Position numbers and translations under genes: made by a program. This document shows positions 51,725-61,753 of a DNA stretch of 64,000 bases, piece after piece; within the stretch, counting starts at the first letter, position 1; each line of letters opens with the position of its first letter. A model generated the notes under the pieces. It saw nothing but the letters and a program-made list of their open reading frames with translations. It did not search any database and had not been told where the DNA came from. Origin of the DNA: Asterochloris sp. CNOR1 (Eukaryota; Chlorophyta; Trebouxiophyceae; Trebouxiales; Trebouxiaceae); the NCBI GenBank assembly GCA_963969365.1, contig OZ017746.1:124001-188000 (forward strand), in the 5' to 3' direction.

Positions 51725-52122
51725 ACAATGGATGCAGAATGTTTGCCCGAATTCATGACTTGTCCAGCCACTCTAACTCCACTTATAGCCATGTGAAACG
51801 CTGGACAGATCGAGCAACGTACTCTGAGAGTTGCCATCAATGGGCATAAGCTGTCAAGCATCCCGAGTCCCCGTTTCATTTCTCTTCTTCCTCGCGAGCC
51901 ATAGTGGCATGCTGGTACCAGCATTAGGCGACGAACAGTCAGGGATCCGTGCTGGCAGCCCAGAAACCACACCAGCACACTCGACCAGGCAGAAGGCTCA
52001 GGCAGCAGCAAAAGCCTCTGCACGTCTTGGGCCTGATAGTGGGCTTTGGGCTGCTGCTGCTAGGCCTGCAGTACAGTGCAGCCCGACTGCTGACCAGGCT
52101 GGCTGACCAGCCCAGCGCTGCA
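51725..52122. other. Intergenic / CTR 5' region with a hydrophobic open stretch
   Basis: An open frame continuous with the CTR start runs back to a stop at 51925 and encodes a clear membrane-like stretch (LGLIVGFGLLLLGLQYSAA, about 52027-52083). It has no ATG of its own. It could be a 5' exon reached from an upstream, unseen start, or untranslated leader. Confidence 0.4.
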
Positions 52123-53032
52123 ATGTCCAGCAATAATATGCACATGATGAGCATGCAGGCAAGCTCGTGTGCTGCAGCCTGCCTGCGGCTGGCTGTCCGC
52201 TGCTGCCTGCCGCCCAGTCACGCTCACACAACCCCAAACTGTCGTGCAGATGACCTTTGAGGCCAGCAAATCGGTTACGCTGTGGTTCAAGCAGTGGCAC
52301 ACCCATACCTGGGGCGGCTATGCCGCCACCTGCCTGGTGCTGGTGGTCATATGCCTGATCCACGAGGCGCTCACCTGCTACAGAGCAAGGTTCCACAAGC
52401 TCTACCTGGCAGAGCCTGAGTACCAGCCACTTGAACCGGGGTCAGCCAGGGGTCTGGAGACAGGATCAGCCCGAGGGGAGCGAGCCACTCCGCGTCTGGG
52501 CCCTGCCAGCCACGACCCAGCAGCCAAGGAGAGGTGGGGCAGCATGCTCACGCTCTGCACAGCTCAGCAGCCCCTTTGGCAGCATCGAGCTTGCAGCCAT
52601 CCCAGTGCGTGCTGCACGAGGCTGCTAGTCCAGTACTGCATGCCATCTCGTGTTGCCGTTCTGATGAGTGCTACCAAGGTGCCCAAAGACAGTGCTGCCT
52701 GCAGCACCTCAGGCACCGTTCGAAACAGGGTTCAGCTTGCATCCTAAGTCTAGCAGCGTCAATCCCCGCTCCAGCGATTCTCAGATTGGTGCGACTCCAA
52801 GTCTGTCATGTGATGCGCATGCAGAACCTTTGGCAGTGGCAGGAGCTGGCAGCAGGCAGCCTACAGCGCAATGTATGCCATGAATTTAGGGCTGGCATAC
52901 CTGCTCATGTTGGCTGTGATGACTTACAATGTCGGTCTGTTTTTCATTGTCATCTTCGGCCTGGCAGTGGGCAATTTTGTATTCAATTCAGGCAGTCAAC
53001 TGTCAGACGTGTGCCATGCGCAATCAAGCTAG
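52123..53032 (+). CDS. CTR-family copper transporter
   Basis: Trimeric high-affinity Cu(I) channel of the plasma or vacuole membrane. Proposed exons are 52123-52158 (MSSNNMHMMSMQ, a Met-rich start typical of CTR), 52250-52533 and about 52846-53032. Exon 2 opens MTFEASKSVTLWFKQWHTHT and then membrane segment 1 (YAATCLVLVVICLIHEAL), followed by a hydrophilic loop. The last exon has NLGLAYLLMLAVMTYN and VGLFFIVIFGLAVGNFVF. These are the MxxxM (MLAVM) of segment 2 and the GxxxG (GLAVG) of segment 3 that define the family. The first intron begins GC. The start of the last exon rests on phase (acceptor CAGGAG|C) and another exon could lie between. Convergent with the Rubisco-activase-like gene (143 bp between stops). 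Confidence 0.85.
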
Positions 53033-53175
53033 TGCCACAAACATGGCAATGAATTGGTTCTGAGTCATGACAGCTGCTCTCTCACTTGTTCTTTCTCAAG
53101 TTTTAATTCAACCAAGCACCCAATACGGTGCCTCTGTAGAAGTGTGAAGAGCAGTGAAAAGTGGGAGTGCACTGA

Positions 53176-56100
53176 TTATCCTTGAAGCCCCAACAGGCTC
53201 TTGCCCTTGTACCCAGTGTCCTTCATGTACTCCTGCACAGGGACAACCAGCTGCTGACAGTGCTAATTGTCTTTTCAGCAAAGTCTGCCCCGCAGTGCAA
53301 GCAGGGAACTTGCATCTGACGGATTCTTCTGAGTGGCGGCCATGCACAACACTGTTCTGTCATTGAGTCTGCGGCCATGCAGTCAGTACACACCTCTGAC
53401 AGCTTGTGCTGATTGATGAAGTCCTGCTCCTGTGCCAGGCGATCGCCCTCTGCCACCAGGTCCTTCAGTGTCAGAGTCACAGCTTCCAAGACTGGCAACT
53501 TGTCCCTGCGGTTACAAAGATTGCCGATACCTCAGCTTGGGGAATACAAGATGCACGGTGGCTGCAACCACCCACCACAATCAGGCTGAGCCCTGGATTG
53601 TCTGAGGGGGGCCATGGTCCACCCAGGGCCAGACCTGAGAGGAACAGCAGCCCAACCCTGGGTTGTTACCTGACTTTACTTTGTGTGTAGACAGGGCAAG
53701 TCTGCAGGGCACAGGGTGGGGCCCATGCAAGCAGCCTTGTCGCAGGCAGGCAAGCATGCAAAGCCTGTTGGCCAGATGCGCGCCCTGAGACAACCTGCAT
53801 TGTCTGCTGCCAATGGTTGCATTGTGCTCTATGTGCTGAGGCGCGCCAGCACCACCTTTGCTGGCTGCATTCCATCACCACTACAGCTAGGCCTAGGCAG
53901 AAGGCATGCTGAACCACCCCTCTGCGTAGCCTCCCTTGACATTTGACCGCCAGCCCCACGGGCCTGAGATGGGCAATTACGCAACGAGGCCAGCCCCGCC
54001 CGCAGGCCTCACTTGAACACAAGCCTCCGCCCCAGCTCTGCCCAGTTGGCATCGTCGTCGGCCAAGTTGTCTGTGCCAATCACATCCTCCGTGATCCACC
54101 TCCTGATCTGGTTGTCGTAGGTGGAGGCGCGGAGGGCGCCGAAAAAGTCGAGGGGCTGCCCAGGGAAGTTGTCAATCAAGCCCCCGATGTCCTCTGTAGT
54201 GAGGCCATCATCCTGCAGCAAGGGGGAGAAAGCAGAGGTGTCTTCAGAATTAGCAGCTGTGCCTGGCTGCCAGCGTTTGAAGATGGCCAGAAGCAGATGT
54301 AGAAGGCAACACTGCTTGCTGACACAAGCTATTGGAGCTTGAATAACACTTGCAGCAGCTGAGCTGCAAGATGTACCGGGTGGAAAGCTCACCCGGTACA
54401 TCTGATGCAGGATGTTGATGAGGTCTATCCGCGTGGGCTTCCAATAGAATTTGTCCTGCAGGGCGCGCCATCAAACAGCATGAGGCAGGTGCTTTCAGTA
54501 AAGCAAGACCTGTTCCTTCTCCCCTCCTGTCCTTCCAAGAACACAACACGCGTTTTTGATCACAAGCAAGGTTGTGTTTGCATCAGCAATGCAGGACAAG
54601 CAGAAGGACAGGCCATGCACCCGAGGGCAAGTGTGCTCTGCAGCAAAGCAGGGTAGCAAGCACATGCCGGGGCCTTGCAGAGTGCAGGTGCGCAATCTGC
54701 GTGCAGAGCAGGGAGCTCATGTGCACAGGTCACATCAAGTGGCCCTCCCGCAGCTTGCTGCGGTGCTGGAGGCCAGGCAGGTTGACCCTGGGGCAGACGC
54801 AGCAGCTCTCAGCTGCTCAGGGGTTGACTCGCATGGGAAGGAAGGCCCCAACTAGGCTGTCCATGCAGTACCCTGGGGCCCAGCAGAGAAAGCATGCACT
54901 GCTGTGCAGCTTGAAGTGGGGCAGACAGCACAGTGTGATTGCGGCCAGATACAGGCGTGCCAGACTTGACGTGCCTTGGTGCAGGTTAGCCACCGCATTG
55001 CTGCCTGATGAGCTGCTGCAGCATGGCTAGATGCAGGGCGAGCAGCCCTGTGTGGGATCATGCAGGGCAGCCACTGCCTCCTGGGTCGGTCAGCCTCCGC
55101 TGTGTCAGTTGTTGCTGAGCAGCCACACTTGGCAGGTTCGTTAGTTGCCGCTGCGTGGCATGGGGCACGGCAGCAGCTGCAGCACGAAAGCCCACCCTCA
55201 CCATGCGACCATCTCGGACGAGGGGAGCAAAGATCTTGCTCAGATCATTGCCAGTCACAATGATGGGCACGCGTTCTACACGGTCATTTTCCCGCCATTC
55301 CTGAGCGATGGACACCCTGCAGGCAGCACCTCTGGTTTGTTGCATGGCCGACAAGCCTAGCCATTTGCCTGCGGGGAAGGCAGCAACAAGAATGCAGGGG
55401 CTCCTTGACACAGTGCGGTTGGGGGAAAGCATTTGACACAGCGCAGTTGGGAGGCGGCTTGGCAGATGCTGCCTGCGCAAGGCGGTGGTGATCACGCAGG
55501 TGGAGATGAGCAGCGTGCAGCCAGAAAGGAAGACCTGCCTTGTGGGGTCGTCACAGATGTTCATCAAAGTCCCGACCACCATCTGCAGGTGCACACCTGA
55601 GTCATCGCCAGCCGCAGATGACGTTTGCCCATGAGGTGTGCATAACTAGCTTGTCAATTGCTTCCCACAGCACCGCTTCAGCAGAAGCAGGTGTTGTGCG
55701 ACCGACAACTGTCAGGAAGTGCTTTGCACATGAATGTAGGGCTGCAAGTCCAGTGAGAGGTACAAAGAATGGACAAACTGTAATTGAGGGGGGCGGCATG
55801 GAACATTGAGACCAGCTTAGTTGCTGCAGCGGTGCAACAAGCAGCAGCCTGCATCCCACTCTGCTCTTGCCTGATTATTTACGGTCACTTGTGTGTTGTC
55901 AAAGTGGCCAAGCCCAGCATCCTGCAGCAGGGCAATGAGTTGCTCGGCGCAATACCCCAATGGGAATGCTGGACAGATGTTGGGGTGTCTGCCTGGGCAG
56001 ACCCAAAGGCGTCATGCTGGGATGGTGCTCTGAACACAGTCAACTCCTATGAGACAAGTGCCATGGTCTGCTGTGTCAAGACAGGTGAATTTGGCATTGC

Positions 56101-58856
56101 TGCAGCACCTGAGCCAGTCCCAAACAGATAGCCAGGGCTCACAATGTCATTGATCATCAGCACACTCATCTTGCCTCGTACTCTGACAATCTCTGCTGCA
56201 CGCCTGAAGGCACAGTCAGTTGCTTCAGAGCCCATCAAAGGCAGGTTCCCAATACATATGAGGGTTTGCCACCCTAAAAGTCCACACCATCTGCTGAGAT
56301 GTCAAGCACTGGCCATGTCAGCAAAGCAAGACACACAGCAGTGCTACAAGTGGCCCTAGAAATCGTCTAACAAAGGAGAGTTCATTGGTATGGATAGGTG
56401 TCATTGGTATAGGCGCAATGGCATAGGTGGTTCCAGTTCCCTGACCTGTAGCGTTCCCTGATGAGGCGGCCAGGAGTCCCAGCCCACTCATGTTCAAGCT
56501 GCAGAGAGTGACAGTGTGTCCAGCGTCCTCACAGGCTCTTTGTGGACCAGTCACTCAGGAACAACAGAGCAGCTCACCTCACCAGCAGACATGATGATGG
56601 GCTCAATCCTGCAGAGCAGGCACACCACAGCTGCATCACCATTCAATGAAAATGACGTCACTTGCTCCAGGGTGGTTGTAAGCAAACCACCAAAACTGAC
56701 TTGAGCCCCTGCCCTTCTCAAGGAGGCATGGCTAAAAGCGAGTGCAGACCGAAGAGCCCTACCTGGGCGGTGGCCAGGCCTGAGCTGTTTGTGTGCATAC
56801 TTGCAGGGCTGCACACAGGGACGTGATGCTGGATGCTGCAGGGCGCATGAGCAGGGTTCAAGCAGTCTGCATTGGTGGCGAGCTGCCCTGCTGGGCGTTG
56901 CGAACTTGCCATGCTGGCCCTCACCCCAGCTTCTTGAAGACCAGCTCGGCCTGGAAGCTCTTGCCCTGCCCCTTGGGCCCCCAGATGCCCATGATGAGGG
57001 GGACGCGGACCTGCCATGCAGCTCACAGCAGGTGAGTCATGGCACACAGGAGCAACAGCGACTCATGATTCTGCCCACCTTCCCACCAGGACATGGCAAG
57101 TGAGGGACAGTGGTGTGAGCAGGCCTGCCATGCAGCACCCAGCAGTTCAGATATGGTGCATGGGAGCTGCAGCTGGAGTTTTGCGATGCCATGCACCGGC
57201 TCAGCAGCACACAGGAGATGGGGGACAGCATAGAGCAGCACAAGATGGGTCCTAAAGAAGGTATGCAGGCTGTGCTTGCAGAGCGTCGCAGCAGGCCCGG
57301 GCACGCAGCCATGGTGCTGAATGACAGGGCCTCTTCAGTCATTTGCCACAACGCAGGCATCTGTGCAAGGGGCCATTAGCTCCCCATGGCCGTGGCAGCT
57401 TGCAAGGCAGCACCCAGTGCAAGAAGGGATGCAGTGTTTGCCAGAACACTGCCTTCTCATGCGTATCTTTGAGCAAGTGCGCAGCAAGTGTCTCAGCAAG
57501 TGTGCGCACAGCAAAGGCTGATGAAACAGAACACAATCAACAAGAGCTGCTTGCATCCTTGCGTGTGCTCCGATTCACCAGCAAGGTTGCCCTTCCGTCG
57601 TAAAAGCCCCACAAGCCAGATTGCACTATGGTACTCACATGGGGCCCAAATGCGCCATGCCGCATCAGGAAGTTCTTCGTGATGTGCACCTGCACAGCAA
57701 GGCACCAGGGAGGTCCCCAGCTGCAGACCAGTCATGGCCCATGCAGAGCCAGCTGCGCAGGCTCTGAGACCCAGCAGTGTGCTGAGCTGGCAGCAGTTGG
57801 GCATCACAGCTGTTGGGGCTCACCGCGACTGCATCCAGATAGGATGGGGCTACATAGTAGTCTCCTACCTGCAGGCGGAGCCAGGTGTTCTGTTGGAAAG
57901 TGAGTGTGAAGTGTGTTGATCAGGTTGGACCGACCATGGGGTGGCCAAAGTGGTGTGTGACAAGGCAAGCATGGCTGGAGCCAGCACTGGCGGCTCTGTG
58001 TCAAAGGGAAGTCTGCCCTCTGCAGCCTCCAATCAGCCTGAGGGTTCATCAGCCTGAATTAGATGGCGCACCAGGTGGTTGAACTTCCTGAAGGCCCAGT
58101 CCCGCAGCTCGCCGCTGCCAATGTCACTCTGCCGCCCCAGGAAGTTGCCCACAAACAGGCTGTCCAGGTGGTCGATCCCCTGTCCTGCAGAACAGCGATG
58201 AGATGGTGGGCAGCCAGCTGTGGAATGCAGGCGCCAGACGCTGCAGCAGCTCACTGTGTGCTGCATGGCCTCCTGCAGACTTGAAGATGGCATGCATCCT
58301 GATTTGAGATGTCACTGATGCAGACTGAGGAATGGCCTGGCATACTGTTCAGCAGCCTGCTGTGGCACTGGGCACCCATTGCTGGAAATCTGGAAACAGT
58401 GCCTGCTGCAGAACCCCGGGGAGGGCAGGCGCCCTGCCGTTTGAGACGCACGGGCGATTGCTACGAGGGACTGCAGTGCACACCGTGGGTGACATTGATG
58501 TTGTAGTCCTGCTTGCTGCCAAGGTTGCTCAGGAAGTCCCCCTCCTGGCCGGACCGCCCTGCCTCCTTTGCATCCCAGCTTGAATGCAGTTTCTTTCTGC
58601 TGCCTGGTTTGCTAGGGGCATCCTGCTGCTTGCTGCTGGCTCCCGATTGCCGCTCAGATGCTGGCTGCGCTCCAGAAACGGGTTGCTGCTTGCTGGCTTG
58701 ACATTTGCGTCCACGAAATGCACCTGCAGCACTGATGTGGCTGTCATGAGCAGAACTTGGCCTTGAAGTACAAAACTGGGACCTACATCGACACCCAAAG
58801 GCAGGTCTGATCTGCCACATTCCTGCTGGAATTCCCTCAGAGGTATGCATGGGCAC
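53176..58856 (-). CDS. Rubisco-activase-like AAA+ protein, plastid
   Basis: Fifteen exons close in phase to 484 residues: 58856-58484, 58184-58072, 57868-57824, 57689-57639, 57010-56925, 56608-56578, 56498-56446, 56203-56143, 55921-55871, 55582-55539, 55316-55202, 54455-54393, 54212-54013, 53505-53394, 53232-53176. Exon 1 gives a Ser/Arg-rich transit-like region. AAA+ parts: DYYVAPSYLDAVAVHITKNF, the Walker A MGIWGPKGQGKSFQAELVF, IEPIIMSAGELEHEWAGTPG, the Walker B region GKMSVLMINDIDAGLGHFDN, VTVNNQMVVGTLMNICDD, RVPIIVTGNDLSKIFAPLVR, DGRMDKFYWKPTR and FPGQPLDFFGALRASTYDNQ. SVLMINDIDAGLG and the following blocks match the divergent plant activase-like group (I recall Arabidopsis AT1G73110) better than true RCA. 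No redox Cys tail. Two GC donors (after 55871 and 55539). Rubisco remodelling is not proven for this subgroup. Confidence 0.9.
54370..54402. repeat. Perfect 12-bp inverted repeat over a splice donor
   Basis: GATGTACCGGGT (54370-54381) and ACCCGGTACATC (54391-54402) are exact reverse complements separated by 9 bases. On the minus strand the upstream arm is the end of exon 54455-54393 and the GT of its donor, so the 5' splice site would sit inside the hairpin stem of the pre-mRNA. Confidence 0.85.
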
Positions 58857-59172
58857 TTTAGGACCTCATACCATGGTGGTTTTACAAGACCTGCTTTAGT
58901 CACGTGTATGAATCTAGCAGCCCACGTTCTCATTTCCTTCCGAGGAGGGCCACCAGCCACAGGGACGAGTCTGTAGGGCACCTTTCCATCTAAGGTGCGC
59001 AAACTTCATCCTCAGCATCAGCTGCCGTCAGGTGCTGGCGCCTGGCCCGGGGCCTGCTCCTTTGTGGAGACACCCTGCGAGGGGCTGTCAAGGGTTGGCT
59101 GAAAGGGGAGCTGACAAATCTTCACCTCAGCAGGCCCATATCTAGCGCCAACACAGCATGTCTAGTCCCAGC
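58857..59172. promoter_or_regulatory. 316-bp divergent intergenic region
   Basis: Lies between the start codons of the Rubisco-activase-like gene (minus) and the 121-residue membrane protein (plus). No clear TATA box. An open minus-strand frame extends into it to about 59002, so the activase-like leader could be longer. Confidence 0.4.
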
Positions 59173-59928
59173 ATGACCCAGGCTCCACAGCCGCCTGGGC
59201 CTGTCCCAGGGCAACAATACACCCCAGCATTCTTCCCTGAGGGCAAGTGAGTGCTGCTGGGGCCACGACCACGTGCATTATGCAATGCTGCCTGCCCCAG
59301 GCAGTGCAGTAACCTGCACTTGCATTGCCTCTCATCCACCACCATAGCCCGTCTTTGAATAGTTTCTGGTGAAACGTCTGCAGAGGATCTCACATCTTCA
59401 CGATCATGTTTGTGGCGATCAGTCTGGCCTCTGGCGCGGTGATGCTCATCATCCTCATCTCTGTGGGCATCAGACAGCGCTGGGTACGTGCAGCAGCGCT
59501 GCAACACCGTGCCGACCACCCAGAGGTGACTTTGTCCCGTAGCTGGCTGCACCACCTGGTGGCTCCCTGCCTTGGCATGAAGCCCTGGCCTTGAGGTCCT
59601 GCACCTACTTGATGACGTCATGCTCTTGAAGCACTCACAGCATGATCCAGTCTTCAGCTGCAGCCTATGCCTCACCTCTATCTGTGGCAGTCTTCTTGAG
59701 CTGTGCCCTGAGCTGCGCACCGCTGCTGTTTCGCAGGTGGAGGCTGCACGTAGTTGTCAGGAGGACGATGGACCACGGCAACCACCCATAGAGCAAGTTG
59801 TAATTGTGGAGCATCCTGATGGCTGTCAGAGCGTGACCATTGTGCGGCAGGAGCTCAAGCCTGACGCAACAGCAGATGGGCTGCTGACCGAGCTGCCACC
59901 AGAAGGGATGCTCAAGCCTCCCAGCTGA
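59173..59928 (+). CDS. 121-residue single-pass membrane protein, unknown
   Basis: Three exons (59173-59246, 59384-59483, 59737-59928) join in phase. The N-terminus is Pro/Gln-rich (MTQAPQPPGPVPGQQYTPAF). It is followed by one strongly hydrophobic helix (IFTIMFVAISLASGAVMLII, then LISVG) and a short basic edge (IRQRW). The C-terminal tail is acidic with short strand-like segments (EQVVIVEHPDGCQSVTIVRQ). The layout suggests a type III or tail-side cytosolic membrane protein. No family recognised. Confidence 0.6.
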
Positions 59929-61068
59929 TGCGCAGAAAGCGCAGGACGGCAGTTTCTCAGGCTCAGACCTGTACTTATGATACCTTTCTGGCTCTGCCTG
60001 TCGTCACCTCAACATCCCTAGCATTGCTTGTTCATCAGCCTGTCTCAGAACACATCTCCACTGGCCATCACCTGCTGCACTGCCTGACTGTCAACCTGAT
60101 GTCACTGAGCCTGAGCATTGTCTTTGCACTGTTCAAGTCACGATTTTGAGGGCTCGTTGCTGAGCCATGGCTTTGTATTGCGCAGTCTTCTATGAAGTAC
60201 TCTCAAGGAAGTCAATCATAAGGTTGGGATATCAACTGTTGCTAGCTCAAAGAGGGGTGTCAGGCAGTTGGTGCTGGGCCCGCGGCTTCAGCAACTCCTG
60301 CGGGTGCAGCTGGTGGCAGTTGCTGGTGCTGCTGCCTGGCAGCGTGAATCTGGGCCTTCAGCTTCATGCCCAAGTCAGACTGGACATGGTCTTCCCTGGT
60401 GCTGAGCAGGTACCGGTCCAGACCTCCTGCCTTGTCTATGCACCTGTGCAGGGCAGGATCAAGCTTCTCAATGTTTCACTGTACACTCAGAGGCACAGGG
60501 TGAGGGCCACATGCACTTGGCAAAAAGACACTTTCCAGCTACCAAAATGGGAAGCACAGCAGCAACACAGCAACAACATCGGCCGCCACCACAATCCTGC
60601 TCAGCTACACTCAGACCTGAGGGCATGAGTTGTGGCTCTCAGCTGGATGGTGCGGTGCAGCGCATCGCTCCAAAGACTCACTGTCTGCACATTGGGCTTC
60701 CACACTCTGCGTGTCCTGCAACACCAGGGGGCATGCACATGATGCTGCCTCTGCATTCCTGCTCAACAGAGCGATGGCAACATGTGCTGTGTGGAGCCTG
60801 CTCACTTGTTGCCGCCATCCTCACTGATCTTGTTGCCACTCAGTATCTTCCTGCCTGCATAGAGGCCTCTCCTCGAGCGGTTGAAAGCCCTGGCCACCTG
60901 CTCCACTCCAAAGGGCATGCAGCCTCAGTCACCAATGTGGGTCACTTGCCTGCACGCGGTACTTCAATGTGCACACATGTAAGCTCTGTCAGAGCAGTTC
61001 GGGCAGATCCCGGGCCTTGAAGTTCCTCCACTTTCGTTATATCATCTGTGAACCTCAAACTTTGACAG
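59929..61068. other. Possible 5' part of the next gene; not resolved
   Basis: Two longer plus-strand open frames (60167-60628 and 60511-61020) lack recognisable domains and convincing splice sites. Upstream exons of the gene ending at 61409 may lie here. Confidence 0.35.
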
Positions 61069-61409
61069 CTCATGGCCTCAAAATGCCCTGGGATGTCGTC
61101 ATGGCCCCTGGCTTTGACCCCGCGAAGTCCCCGCCTATGGCAAAATTGCCTATTGTCGGCCATGACCACCCGTGCCTGCTGGACGTCGACATGGTCCCTT
61201 GGTTCATTGACAAGACGCTGTACATGGACGATGGAGGCATGTACTACACGATCGATGGCCGCCGATACTATGTGCAAAACCAAGTAATGATTGTGGCCTG
61301 CAAGCAAGGTCGTAAATGTCCTCTGCGGCCCAAAGCTGTTATGGATGAGTGGGTGCAAATGCATGGTGACCCAGATGTGCAGGCTTACTACAACAGCCCA
61401 GACACATAA
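61069..61409 (+). CDS. C-terminal exon of an unknown protein
   Basis: An open frame begins after a TTGACAG acceptor at 61069 (or at the ATG at 61084) and ends at a TAA at 61407-61409. It encodes about 110 residues with ordered-looking sequence: PIVGHDHPCLLDVDMVPWFI, YMDDGGMYYTIDGRRYYVQN and PLRPKAVMDEWVQMHGDPD. Aromatic-rich, no membrane segment. If it starts at 61084 it is a small complete protein; if at the acceptor,it needs an upstream exon ending with one base of a codon. Family unknown. Confidence 0.5.
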
Positions 61410-61727
61410 GCGCTGCCAAGCATGCTACTCTGCAGCCAGCATCGAACCATGCCTTGTGGCTTCATGATGATAAATCTGCTGAGGAGCTTGTTCCCAGGCC
61501 ACCCCACACCATGAACAATGCCTTGTATACAGCCACAGTCGCCATGTAACTGTGCTTCAGCACTTTCAGCTGCTCCAAGACTTTCAGAAAGATCTTTCAC
61601 CAGGTGGCATTTGCAGAGCAAGACGCATCAGCCCACCTGCCTCTGCTGCATGTGAGCTGGATTTTGGAGATGCACTGGTGTGACCATGATTGACCTGCAC
61701 GATTAATAAAGTGCACTTGCTTGCACC

Positions 61728-61752
61728 ATGAGTGTAAAAAGTTTACACTCAT
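61728..61752. terminator. Palindrome with poly(A)-signal-like TGTAA on both strands
   Basis: ATGAGTGTAAA (61728-61738), loop AAG, TTTACACTCAT (61742-61752): a perfect 11-bp hairpin. TGTAA, the usual green-algal polyadenylation signal, is present on each strand. It lies between a plus-strand gene ending at 61409 and minus-strand coding-like sequence ending near 61754. A shared 3'-end element is an inference; most other genes here show no TGTAA shortly after the stop. Confidence 0.45.
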
Positions 61753-61753
61753 T

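Noticed and set aside
52123-53032. Bacterial operon-style reading of tightly packed genes
   Set aside because: Neighbouring genes alternate strands and contain introns; close spacing reflects convergent or divergent compact nuclear genes.
53176-58856. Canonical Rubisco activase or bacterial-type CbbX
   Set aside because: The order of blocks fits RCA, not CbbX, but the IND(I)DAGLG and VVGTLMN blocks and the C-terminus differ from canonical RCA, so it is called activase-like only.
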